This document shows, one piece after another, positions 17,718 through 26,376 of a DNA stretch of 64,000 nucleotides (its first letter is position 1; each line of letters opens with the position of its first letter). The DNA lies in contig JAHCBC010000003.1 in the NCBI GenBank assembly GCA_019634595.1, positions 682,001-746,000 on the forward strand, in the 5' to 3' direction. The position numbers and the translations under genes were made by a program. Source of the stretch: Akkermansiaceae bacterium (GTDB taxonomy: Bacteria; Verrucomicrobiota; Verrucomicrobiia; Verrucomicrobiales; Akkermansiaceae). The notes under the pieces were generated by a model. The model was not told the origin of the DNA. It was given only the letters and a program-made list of their open reading frames with translations, and did no database searches.

Positions 17718-17926
17718 CGCCCAGGGAGCGCGCGGGCCTTTGAATGAACTCCGCGGGACAGGACAGGCCAAAGGGCCATGAGAACCCGGCTTCCGCCAAT
17801 CGGAACGGACGGATGGATCATTGTGCTTCCACGGGGCTGAAATCAGCAACCCGACAATTTTGCTCGACAACCATCAGGTAAATACATTGAGGATGAAAGG
17901 TCGTCAAAACCCCCTCGACTTGTTTC

Positions 17927-20900
17927 ATGAGACCGATTTTTCGCAGAGTGTTCTCTCCGGCCCCGCATCCCTTCGCGGAACTCAGATCCCACGCGGCGTG
18001 TCTGCTTGCCCTGCCACTCCTCGCCACCACTGCCCAGGCCGACACATGGTACTGGGACTCGAACGGTGGCGACACTGGCACGCAGCAGGCCACCGGCACA
18101 TGGAGCACCAGTATCGCAAACTGGTGGACTGGCAGTGCGAACCTGAACTGGGATAATGTGGGCGGGCACATCGCCCACTTCGGTACCAGCGCGGGTGTCG
18201 GACCTGCCACCACCACCTCACGGACGGTCACCGTGTCCGGCACCGTGAATGCCTCGGGGCTGATCTTCAACACCAGCGCATCCGGCTTCGGCTACATCCT
18301 CACGGGCGGAGAGATCGCCTTGGCGGAGGGATCGATCATCGAGGTCGTGAGAGCAACGAATTCGGACACAAATCGTAGGCACGAAATCCACAGCGCCCTA
18401 TCCGGGAATAATATCGGCATCATCCGTTCCGCAACTGCTGATGCCGGCAACCTTGCCATGCTCCGTCTCTACGGAAGCAACACCTGGACGGGAAATCTGA
18501 CGCTCTCATCCGCTTCGACCAACGGACTTTTCGTCGAAGCCATGACCGGAGCGTCGCTCAACAACTTGGGCAACATCACCGTAGGGACGGATGTGTCACT
18601 CGTCCTCGCCACATCCGACGAGTTCACCAAGAATTTCTCCATCAACGGTACCGGCGCGGGCGGCCGGGGCGTGATCCGCTTTGATGTGGACGGAGGGAGG
18701 ATCTCCGGTGGAGTGACGTTGGAAGGGGATGCGAGCATCGGTTCGAACAGCACCTCCAACACGGGAACCATTTCCGGTGTCATCGGTGAGTCAGGTGGCC
18801 CCCGGGCGCTTTCCATCACCGGCGGCTCCATCCGTCTTTCCGGACACAACACCTACACGGGCACCACCACCGTCGGCGGCAACGCCACCCTCACCCTTGC
18901 CGGCGGTTCCACCGCCGGCAACGTCGTCACCGTCAACAATGGCGGGACACTCAACATCGCGGGAAACCACACCATCGGCACCACCGCCGCCAACGTCACC
19001 ATCAACTCCAGCGGCAGCAGGGGCACCCTGTCTCTCGCTGACGGAGCGGTGAACACCCTCACCCTCACCGGTGGCACCCTCACCGTTGGCGGTACCGGCA
19101 CGAATTTCAGCAACCTGAACTTCGATCTCGGCAACCCCGGCGTCTCCGACAAAATCATCACCAACGCCCTCACGGTCAACGCCGGAGGGGCGGTGTTCAA
19201 TTTCAGCCAGATCGCCGGCACGGAGATCGGCGCGGGCACCTACTCGCTCATCGGCTTCGACACCATGTCAGGTGCCGCCGGTCTCCAGGTCGGTGCCATC
19301 CCCAATTCCCCTGCTGGAAAGGTGGCCTCCCTCACCCTTTCCAACACCGCCAGCGAAATCCTGCTCAACGTCGCGCTGGCCAATACCAGTTCCACCGGCA
19401 AGGCCTACTGGACGGGGATCGAAAGCTCCCAGTGGAACACCATCAATGGCGGCAGGACCAACTTCGCGGAAAACGCGGACGGCACCGGCTCGACCAACAT
19501 CCTCCCGGACGCCGCCACCGATGTGTACTTCGCAGCGTCCACCAGCGCCAACCCCACCACCACCCTCAACCAGAATTTCTCCGTCCGCAGCCTCAACTTC
19601 ACCGCGGACGCCACCAGCGCCCAAACCATCGGCGGGCGCAACCTGCTCACCATCGGCAGCGGCGGACTGACGGTTGACGCCGCTTCAGGCAATCACACGG
19701 TCTCCAGCCAGATCGCCCTTGGCGGCAACCAGGCGTGGACCCTGGCAGGCACGTCGGGCCAGACCCTCACCGTATCCGGTGCGATCAGCGGGTCGGGCAA
19801 TCTCGCCCTGAACGTCAACGGCGCCAGGACGCTGACAATCAGTGGCGGCGTCAACCACGCCGGCACGATCACCAGTTCCGGCTCCGGCACGGGCACCACC
19901 ACCATCAGCGGTGTCATCGGTACAAACGTCACCCGGGTAATCCAGGAGAGCGTGACCTCGCAGCTCAGGTTGTCAGCCGCGAACACCTTTACCGGTGGGA
20001 TCTGGATCAAGGCGGGATCGGTTTTCGGAAATTCAAACGCCGCCGCTTTCGGAGCGGGGACCATCACCATCGGAGACGCCGCCACCAATCTCGACGCCAC
20101 GCTGGTCAGCAACCTGGCGAATACCAACGTGGTGGTAAATCCCATCGTGCTGACATCGGGTGTCACCGCAAAGCTCACCATCAACAGCCCCAACACCGGC
20201 TCGCAGAACACCTTCAGCGGCGGCGTGACCGGAACGAACAACCTCCTGCTTTCAACCACGGGCCCTGCTGCCGGAGGGATGCGTTTCATGACAACCGCCG
20301 TGAACAACACCGGCACGGTCACCTCGGTCGGCACCGGATCGGGGATCACGACCATCGATATTCTGGGGCCTAATGTGACCGGCATTTCCCAAGCAGGGGC
20401 CTCGCCCTTTGTGATCGTCTCCTCCCTGGCTCTCACCGCCACCAACCGCACGCTGGTCTCCACCGGCACCGGAATGTTCAGCTTCACCGGCGGCATCACC
20501 GGCGGGCAGAATCTTGTCCTCCAGGCGAACAGCACCGGCGGCATCACCCTTTCGAACACCTCGGGCGGGAGCGTCAACAACACCGGCTCCATCACCAACT
20601 CGGGTACCGGAACCGGCGCCACCACCATCAGCGCCGTCATCGGGAACAACGTGACCGGAGTCATCCAGGACAGCGCCACCTCCACATTGACCCTCTCCGG
20701 AACGGAGGCCAACACCTACACCGGACTCACCACCGTCAGCACCGGGCTTCTCACATTGAACAAAACCGGCGTGGACGCCGTCGGCGGCAATATCCTCATT
20801 AATGGTGGCTTTCTGCGGTTCGGCGCGGACAACCAGATCGTGGACACCGCCGCGGTTACCGTGACTGCGGGAGGGTTCAACACCAGTGCGGCGGGAGCGG

Positions 20901-22087
20901 TGAACGGCGGACGCACTCTCATTGAGACGGTCGGCTCCCTGACCGTTTCCGGCACCGGGGTGTTCAACCTGAATGGTGGCTCCAACTTCACCGTTGCCGG
21001 TGCCGCCTCGTTCACCGGTGGCAATGGGGCGATTTCCTTCATGGCCAGCGGCAGCAGCTTCTCCGCTGGCAGCCTGAGGGTGGAGGACATGTCCCGCACC
21101 ACCGGCACCGGCACCGCGAATAACGCCGGAAGTGAAAATGGCTTTATCGTCTATGGAAATGTCAGCACGCAGTCCGTGGTGAAAGTCGGCGCGGGAGGGT
21201 TGACCCTCGCGGGCACCAATTCCACCAACAACATCGTCCTCCGCGGAGGGAACGCCGGCAGCAAGATCTCGCTGGACGGGGATGTCACCACCACCGGAAC
21301 CCATGCATCGGCCATCATCCGTGATACCTCCACTTCCGGGACCACCGGGACCGTGGTGGACCTCTCCGCCACGGACGTCGGACCGGTTGTCAGGACATTC
21401 AACATCGGCGGTGGGGGGGCGAACCTCACCATCGGGGCGAACGTCTCCGTCACCAACGGGGCGTCATCCTCCGCAGGCCTCAACAAAACCGGCGCGGGCA
21501 CGCTCACGCTGAATGGCACGAACACCTACACCGGTGCCACCACCGTCAACGGCGGCAGGCTCCAGATCGGTGCCGGCGGCATCAACTCCAGCACGCAGAT
21601 CTCCGTCAACTCCGCCACCTTGGAACTGATGGCCAGCAACGTCATCAACAACAGCGCCAACCTGGACCTCAACAACGCCACCTTCATCGCCCGGGGAGCC
21701 ACCGAAACGCTCGGCACCCTCACCATCACCGGTAACAACCAGATCGACCTCGTCACCGCTGGAAATGCCGTTTTCTTCGCAAACTCCTCCGCTTCGGTAT
21801 GGTCCAGCACCCTGGCCATCCTCAACTGGAGCGGACAGAGCACGGGTGGTGTCAACGGCGTGGACAACCGGGTGGTGTTCGGAAGCAATGATCAGGGACT
21901 CCTTGCGTCCCAGGTCGAAAAGATCAGCTTCATCGATCCGAAGATCAACGGCGTCTCCCAGACCGGCACCTACGGCGCGATGATCCTTCCGACGGGTGAA
22001 GTCGTTGCGGTCATTCCTGAGTCCTCCTCCGCGCTGCTGGTCATCTTCGGTTCCGCCGCCGCCCTCGGTCGTCGGCGCAGAAAGTGA
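17927..22087 (+). CDS. Giant autotransporter-repeat protein with PEP-CTERM tail
   Basis: A 1386-residue secreted protein. The N-terminus (MRPIFRRVFSPAPHPF ... LLALPLLATTAQA) is a long signal peptide. The body is nearly all G, T, N, S and A and carries repeats of the pattern LSGxNTYTGxTTV with following G-G-x-L (for example near residues 305, 925 and 1185), the hallmark of the autotransporter-associated beta-strand repeat. The tail is VIPESSSALLVIFGS, a hydrophobic run and RRRRK. It is a second, larger relative of the product at 9650-11797, probably a surface adhesin or matrix component. High-G+C antisense frames over it are shadows. Confidence 0.88.
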   Translation: MRPIFRRVFSPAPHPFAELRSHAACLLALPLLATTAQADTWYWDSNGGDTGTQQATGTWSTSIANWWTGSANLNWDNVGGHIAHFGTSAGVGPATTTSRTVTVSGTVNASGLIFNTSASGFGYILTGGEIALAEGSIIEVVRATNSDTNRRHEIHSALSGNNIGIIRSATADAGNLAMLRLYGSNTWTGNLTLSSASTNGLFVEAMTGASLNNLGNITVGTDVSLVLATSDEFTKNFSINGTGAGGRGVIRFDVDGGRISGGVTLEGDASIGSNSTSNTGTISGVIGESGGPRALSITGGSIRLSGHNTYTGTTTVGGNATLTLAGGSTAGNVVTVNNGGTLNIAGNHTIGTTAANVTINSSGSRGTLSLADGAVNTLTLTGGTLTVGGTGTNFSNLNFDLGNPGVSDKIITNALTVNAGGAVFNFSQIAGTEIGAGTYSLIGFDTMSGAAGLQVGAIPNSPAGKVASLTLSNTASEILLNVALANTSSTGKAYWTGIESSQWNTINGGRTNFAENADGTGSTNILPDAATDVYFAASTSANPTTTLNQNFSVRSLNFTADATSAQTIGGRNLLTIGSGGLTVDAASGNHTVSSQIALGGNQAWTLAGTSGQTLTVSGAISGSGNLALNVNGARTLTISGGVNHAGTITSSGSGTGTTTISGVIGTNVTRVIQESVTSQLRLSAANTFTGGIWIKAGSVFGNSNAAAFGAGTITIGDAATNLDATLVSNLANTNVVVNPIVLTSGVTAKLTINSPNTGSQNTFSGGVTGTNNLLLSTTGPAAGGMRFMTTAVNNTGTVTSVGTGSGITTIDILGPNVTGISQAGASPFVIVSSLALTATNRTLVSTGTGMFSFTGGITGGQNLVLQANSTGGITLSNTSGGSVNNTGSITNSGTGTGATTISAVIGNNVTGVIQDSATSTLTLSGTEANTYTGLTTVSTGLLTLNKTGVDAVGGNILINGGFLRFGADNQIVDTAAVTVTAGGFNTSAAGAVNGGRTLIETVGSLTVSGTGVFNLNGGSNFTVAGAASFTGGNGAISFMASGSSFSAGSLRVEDMSRTTGTGTANNAGSENGFIVYGNVSTQSVVKVGAGGLTLAGTNSTNNIVLRGGNAGSKISLDGDVTTTGTHASAIIRDTSTSGTTGTVVDLSATDVGPVVRTFNIGGGGANLTIGANVSVTNGASSSAGLNKTGAGTLTLNGTNTYTGATTVNGGRLQIGAGGINSSTQISVNSATLELMASNVINNSANLDLNNATFIARGATETLGTLTITGNNQIDLVTAGNAVFFANSSASVWSSTLAILNWSGQSTGGVNGVDNRVVFGSNDQGLLASQVEKISFIDPKINGVSQTGTYGAMILPTGEVVAVIPESSSALLVIFGSAAALGRRRRK

Positions 22088-22189
22088 TGGAGCGTCATCC
22101 AGACCATTCAGGAAGAGGAAAAGCACGCTCCGATCAGGCTCGGATCACGATGGCGACTGCCGGTTTCCGGCGCTTTCCCGGGCGGACGA

Positions 22190-22234
22190 TGGTAGCAGAG
22201 GGCGGATTTGAACCGCCGACCAAAGGCTTATGAG
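22190..22234 (-). other. 3' fragment of a CAU-anticodon tRNA: attachment site of the island
   Basis: On the minus strand this reads anticodon loop CTCATAA, stem strand GCCTT, variable loop TGGTC, T arm GGCGG-TTCAAAT-CCGCC, acceptor strand CTCTGCT, A and CCA. The base pairing of the T arm is perfect. The matching acceptor strand AGCAGAG and the D arm are absent, and the expected stem partner AAGGC before the loop is replaced by GAGGA. Sequence identity to the intact gene therefore seems to begin in the anticodon loop. This is the usual form of an att site left by a tRNA-targeting integrase, and the recombinase gene begins about 140 bp away. The tRNA is either Met or Ile2. Confidence 0.75.
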
Positions 22235-22375
22235 TCCTCTCATTGTTTAGTATTCACAAAATCTCAAAACGGATCAAAACCACTCATAGCTAACACATTC
22301 TGAAGAATTTTTTTATTTTCTGAACACTATGATCACTTGCGATCTGCTCTGAACGCAGCAATAAGTGGCAAAGAA

Positions 22376-23773
22376 ATGGCAAAGAAAAATCTCCCCAAAT
22401 TCTCCAAAAATGACCGTCGATACTGGGAAGCCCGTGTTTACCGGCCAGCCTATCGAGACGGCAAAGGCAGTACCAAAGAGGCAGGCACTTTCGCCGTCAG
22501 AATCCAAGCACACGGGGAGCGACGTGGAGTCAGCCTGCGCGACACCTCTCAACGTGAAGCAGCCAAATCTGCCATGGCTCTTTCAAAGCTAATTGAAGCC
22601 ATCGGTTGGGAGCGCGGTTTGGCTGAGTTCCGGGGAGAGGTTCCAAAAGCTAGAAACCTCCTCACGTTGGGCGAGTATCTGGCTGAAGTATCGGGTACCG
22701 GAGAAATCGCGCCGAAGACTCTCAGGATCTACGCCACCAAGGTTCGAAGAATTGCTGCGGATCTGGTAAAGCCAGCCCCGATTGGCAAAAGCGAGAAATT
22801 TGACTACGTGAACGGTGGCGCAAAAGCCTGGCAGGAAGCTGTCGAACGAATCCAACTGAGTCAACTGGCGCCCGACTCCGTGCAGGCATGGACCGGCAAT
22901 TACTTGTCACAGTTCCGAAATAATCCAGCCAAACTTGCGTCTGCGACGAAGACCGCCAACTCCTGCATCCGTGCAGGGAAGGCAATCTTCGCTGAACGTA
23001 TCCGGGATCGACTGACACACTTAATCTTGCCTGAACCTGTACCTTTTATCGGATTGAGAACGGCCAAAGAGCGTCCGACCCGCTATCGGTCGGAAATCGA
23101 AAATCCTGAAGTCCTCCTGCTCGCCGGGTCACGCGAGTTGGCCGGGGCAACTTCAGAAAAAGAATTTCAAGCCATCTGGCGAGAACAAGGCGGAGAAGAC
23201 CCAGCTCCCCTGCCTACTCTCGCCGATCAAATCCGAGCGGACCTCAGGGCCAGCCGGAAACGAGAAGCGTTCAAATCCCTTGTTCTAGGACTCTGTGCTG
23301 GTCTCAGACGTGGTGAAATCGATCGCCTGCAGTGGTCCGAAGTAGACTTCGAACGATCCCAGATCGTGATCAGGGCCACCGACTGCTTCGCACCGAAAGC
23401 TAATTCAGTGGGCGACATCCCAATCGACGGGGAGATCGTAAAACTCCTAAAGGAGTGGAAGTCGACCTCCGTCTGCCGCTTCGTGGTCGATGGTGTAGAG
23501 CCTAGATCTGATACTGACGGTCATCACTACCGGGCAGAGCGCGCCCATATTGAGCTCATTCGATGGCTCAAAGGAAAGGGCCTTACTACACGCAACCCGC
23601 TCCATGCGTTACGGAAAGAGTTTGGTTCCATCGTCTGCGAGAAAGCCGGCGTATACGTCGCCTCTCGCCTTCTTCGCCATGCAAACATAGCAATCACGGC
23701 CGCCGTTTATACAGACGATCGAGGCCGTGTTACCTCAGGTTTAGGATCCGCATTGTCGAGAGCGGGAGTGTGA
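22376..23773 (+). CDS. Tyrosine recombinase (phage/island integrase)
   Basis: Site-specific integrase of about 465 residues from ATG 22376 (MAKKNLPKFSKNDRR); a TTG 13 codons earlier is also open. The catalytic set is complete in the numbering of the longer form: Arg324 (AGLRRGEIDRL), His423 and Arg426 (LHALRKEFGS), His448 (RLLRHANIA) and the nucleophile Tyr458 (AAVYTDD). The N-terminal half has a SAM-like core-binding region. Base composition is clearly less G+C rich than in the left part of the window. Its place beside the tRNA fragment, pointing into the cargo, makes it the likely integrase of the island. Confidence 0.9.
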   Translation: MAKKNLPKFSKNDRRYWEARVYRPAYRDGKGSTKEAGTFAVRIQAHGERRGVSLRDTSQREAAKSAMALSKLIEAIGWERGLAEFRGEVPKARNLLTLGEYLAEVSGTGEIAPKTLRIYATKVRRIAADLVKPAPIGKSEKFDYVNGGAKAWQEAVERIQLSQLAPDSVQAWTGNYLSQFRNNPAKLASATKTANSCIRAGKAIFAERIRDRLTHLILPEPVPFIGLRTAKERPTRYRSEIENPEVLLLAGSRELAGATSEKEFQAIWREQGGEDPAPLPTLADQIRADLRASRKREAFKSLVLGLCAGLRRGEIDRLQWSEVDFERSQIVIRATDCFAPKANSVGDIPIDGEIVKLLKEWKSTSVCRFVVDGVEPRSDTDGHHYRAERAHIELIRWLKGKGLTTRNPLHALRKEFGSIVCEKAGVYVASRLLRHANIAITAAVYTDDRGRVTSGLGSALSRAGV

Positions 23774-24277
23774 GATGCACCTCCTGCCATCAAATTTCGA
23801 TCTCTACCGGGGTGGCGATCCCGAGGGAATTCGCCACCAGCGTGTAGATGTCGATATTCTGATCCGGCAAAGCAAACGAAACGGCTAGAGAATAACGGGT
23901 TTGTTTATCGAACTTTCCGAGATGATGCCGCTCGCGCCACCAGCCGACCGCCGGATTCCCCAGGCGCAGGCTCGGTCTCCATTTGGGGACTCGTATTTCT
24001 CTCTCGCAGACGAAGCTACCACCTAAGAACGGCATCAAAAGCGATCAGCGGCCTCATGAACGTGCTAATGATTACAAGAACCACCTCTAGGGGTCGATTA
24101 GGTTCAGACAATACCGCTGAGAATACCCTCAGAGCTCGTCATCTCCACGCCTTGAGAAGCTTGGTCACTCCCGCAGAGTCTGCTGTGAACCACTCTGGTT
24201 CTTCACGACCGACGAGTGCGTATCAGCAGATAGCCAATAGCCGAAGTTACAATGGTCGCGGTAGGGACTCGGGTTGC
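23774..24277. other. Gene-poor junction between integrase and IS481 element
   Basis: About 500 bp with no convincing complete gene. The minus-strand frame at 23790-24038 is treated separately as a possible peptidase remnant. The rest (24039-24277) holds only short, overlapping frames without recognisable motifs. It ends with the target duplication GTTGC (24273-24277) of the insertion sequence. Confidence 0.5.
23790..24038 (-). pseudogene. Possible C-terminal remnant of a subtilisin-like (S8) peptidase
   Basis: An 82-residue minus-strand frame whose last 50 residues look like real protein: AVGWWRERHHLGKFDKQTRYSLAVSF (split here as GWWRERHHLG and TRYSLAVSF), then DIYTLVANSLG and a C-terminal EIEI. 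From memory, the pattern GWW-basic ... RYSLxVS ... DIYTxVA ends many S8-family peptidases that are encoded beside an AAA ATPase. The catalytic Asp, His and Ser regions are missing, so if correct this is a decayed 3' end. No ATPase gene is nearby. Low confidence. Confidence 0.3.
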
Positions 24278-25596
24278 TGTAAAGACCGGTCACATCGTTT
24301 ACACCTGTTCGGGCACATCCTTTACACTTCCGCCTCCTCTCCACCTCCGTCAAACCGCTCCCGCAGCGGCTCATACCAGCCCTTCGATTTACCCTCCATC
24401 GCCTCCAGATCCAACACCCCGATCCGCTTCCAGCAATACACCACCTCCCATCTCCGCTCGCCCGCAGGCCGCATCACCACCTTCTGGCCCGCGAACGCAC
24501 GCCCCACCGTCCAGAACACATTCCGGAACGTCATCTCCCCTTTGCTTTTCACCATCCTGACTTCCTCCCCCGGCTCATACCAGCTCTCCGCCTCCCGCAG
24601 TTTCTCCGCAAGCTCCCGCGGCGAGGCCCGGTGCCGGCTCGCGGGGACATCGCCTCCCAACGCATCGTGCGGACGTTCGTGGTTGTAGCCCTCACGCCAC
24701 TCCGCGAAGCGCTCCTGGCAATGTGCCAGATCCCGCCACGCCGTCGTCCGGGACAGCAACTCCTGGTTGAGCGTCCGGTGGAACCGTTCCTCCTTGCCCT
24801 GCGTCTGCGGATGACAGGGACGCCCGTGGCGGACCTCCACCCCCACTCTCAGCAGCCACGCTTCAAAGGTGGTGAAGAACCCCCGGCTGTCACCCCACGG
24901 GCGGCCGTTGTCACAGAGGATCGCATCCGGCAGGCCATACGTCCGGAACACCTTCTCGAGCCGCGGCTGGACCACCATCCCGCTCTCGCCTCCGCAGGCG
25001 TCCAGCAGCAGGTTGAAGCGGCTGTGGTCGTCGAGGAGGGTGAGCGGATGGCAACGGCCGCCACGGGCCAGTTCGACCGGCCCCTTGAAGTCCATCTGCC
25101 AAAGCTCGTTGGGTGAGCTGCGCTCAAAGCGCTTCCAACGTGGCCCCTCCGGTCTTGGCGGCGGGCCGAGCAGTCCATGCCGGCGGAGGATGCCGGTGAT
25201 GGTGCTGGGCTGGGGCAGATCCCCGTGGCCCTTGTTCCGGAGCCATCGCCTGAGCTTGCGGGCACCCCATGCCGGATGCCGGCCGCGCGCATCGAGGATG
25301 AGCTGCTCGATCCGCTCCGGAGTTCTGAGAGGCTGGTGGTGGCGGGCCCGCGACTGCTCGGCGAGGCCCTCGACGCCCATTTCACGGTAGCGTGAGAGCC
25401 ACTTGTAGCCGGTCGGCGGACTGATGCCGAAGTTCCGGCACAACTGTCTGAAGCCAATCCCGTCCCGAAGGGCCAATTCAACAAAGTCACGTTTGAGTTT
25501 CATCGCATCACAGGGTTGCCAGGGCATCGTTTTCCTCCTGCCGGAAGTGTAAACGATGTGCCCGAACACCCGTTAAGGATGTGCCCGGTCTGTACA
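24278..25596. mobile_element. Complete IS481-family insertion sequence (1319 bp)
   Basis: The element is bounded by imperfect terminal inverted repeats of about 55 bp. The left end starts TGTAAAGACCGGTCACATC and the right end, read inward, starts TGTACAGACCGGGCACATC. The two continue to match through TGTTCGGGCACATC and TTTACACTTCCG. Both flanks carry the 5-bp direct repeat GTTGC (24273-24277 and 25597-25601), as left by transposition. One transposase gene fills the interior. All parts look intact, so it was probably active recently. Confidence 0.92.
24322..25527 (-). CDS. IS481-family DDE transposase
   Basis: Integrase-core transposase of about 401 residues. I chose ATG 25527 (MPWQPCDAMKLKRDF) because AGGAGG lies 6-7 bp upstream and IS481 proteins typically start MPW; longer reading would run into the inverted repeat. 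The N-terminal helix-turn-helix reads RQLCRNFGISPPTGYKWL. The DDE core shows the first Asp in WQMDFKG, the second in ILCDNGRPWG and the Glu in GKEERFHRTL. Nothing is truncated. It is the only gene in the element. Confidence 0.92.
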   Translation of the reverse strand: MPWQPCDAMKLKRDFVELALRDGIGFRQLCRNFGISPPTGYKWLSRYREMGVEGLAEQSRARHHQPLRTPERIEQLILDARGRHPAWGARKLRRWLRNKGHGDLPQPSTITGILRRHGLLGPPPRPEGPRWKRFERSSPNELWQMDFKGPVELARGGRCHPLTLLDDHSRFNLLLDACGGESGMVVQPRLEKVFRTYGLPDAILCDNGRPWGDSRGFFTTFEAWLLRVGVEVRHGRPCHPQTQGKEERFHRTLNQELLSRTTAWRDLAHCQERFAEWREGYNHERPHDALGGDVPASRHRASPRELAEKLREAESWYEPGEEVRMVKSKGEMTFRNVFWTVGRAFAGQKVVMRPAGERRWEVVYCWKRIGVLDLEAMEGKSKGWYEPLRERFDGGGEEAEV

Positions 25597-25843
25597 GTTG
25601 CCCCGAGCCCCCCGCACAGATCCCGGCGGGCGGACTACCGCACCGGGCTCTTACCTTGAGTTCTGGCGTCAAAGAAGCGTTGTTCGGGATAAGGGTGATG
25701 GTTTCGGGGTGGCGGGAACCACCGGCTGGCATGGTAGCCGTCGTAGCCCCGGAGAACCGCACCGCGCCACGCCCCCTGCATTTTGATCGGCTCCTGAACC
25801 CTGTTGCAGGAGCCGTATCGTTGTCGTCATAGACATAGTGGGT
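25597..25843. other. Non-coding mobile-element debris between IS481 and IS66 fragments
   Basis: No protein gene is supported. Two structures are visible. Positions 25605-25652 contain a GC-rich self-complementary segment around CCGGCGGGCGG. A perfect 8-bp hairpin, GGCTCCTG (25788-25795) with CAGGAGCC (25807-25814), sits just before the IS66-type fragment. The first resembles structured tails seen beside mobile elements, but I cannot assign it. Confidence 0.4.
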
Positions 25844-26092
25844 ATGACGATAACGAAAGAGGACGCCGGGAAGCTGATCAGGATGGACGCCATTGGCAGG
25901 ATGAGGACCAGTGCCTCCCAACGGGAGGCACTGCTCGATGCCTATGGATCGAGCGGCTTGAGCGGCCCCGAGTTCGCTGCCCGGCATGGAGTCAAATACC
26001 AGACCTTCGCCACCTGGCTCCAGAAGCGGAAGCGCCGGACCGGAGGGTATCCCCCAACGGCTGCTCCTGATGGAGGGTCCTTCGACCGCTAA
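25844..26092 (+). pseudogene. IS66-type accessory transposase protein, fragment
   Basis: A short frame of about 82 residues from ATG 25844 (MTITKEDAGKLIRMDAIG). The segment REALLDAYGSSGLSGPEFAARHG followed by VKYQTFATWLQKRKRR is the helix-turn-helix of the small TnpA-like protein of IS66 elements (given here in pieces REALLDAYGSSGLSG and KYQTFATWLQKR). No TnpB or TnpC gene follows; the frame ends and unrelated promoter sequence begins. This is a leftover of an older insertion. The gene could still be translated, but the element is dead. Confidence 0.65.
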
Positions 26093-26273
26093 AGTGGGCA
26101 CATGAATCCACATTCATCCTTCGCGGGCGATCTCCCACAGGCTCTCGGCTTTCCGGTTCTGAATGCTGGTCCGGAAAGCCGAAGAGTGCTACGCATATAA
26201 AAGGGATATTGGCGATGTTCCCGCAAAAGACATAACCCGCAAAATCCGGCATCATGCCGACCTCACGATGAAT

Positions 26274-26291
26274 CCGTCACAATTCCGTCAC
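26274..26291 (+). promoter_or_regulatory. PHO box upstream of the TonB-dependent receptor gene
   Basis: CCGTCAC (26274-26280) and CCGTCAC (26285-26291) are identical direct repeats with the 11-bp period of PhoB sites (consensus CTGTCAT repeated at 11 bp). The site lies 86 bp upstream of the receptor start, the normal distance for an activator box. It implies induction on phosphate starvation. PhoB itself is not encoded in the window. Confidence 0.7.
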
Positions 26292-26376
26292 AGCCTCCCC
26301 CTTCTTTGCTCGATGCATTCGCCTTTAATACGCCGATCAATGCTGATCGGCCACACTGTTCCGGCAGCCGCTTGTC

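Noticed and set aside
19693..21304. Long minus-strand frames inside the 1386-residue gene
   Set aside because: Shadows caused by repeated codons of the beta-strand repeats.
9650..22087. CRISPR array
   Set aside because: The repeats are protein-level, irregular in length and in frame; no short identical repeats with unique spacers occur in the window.
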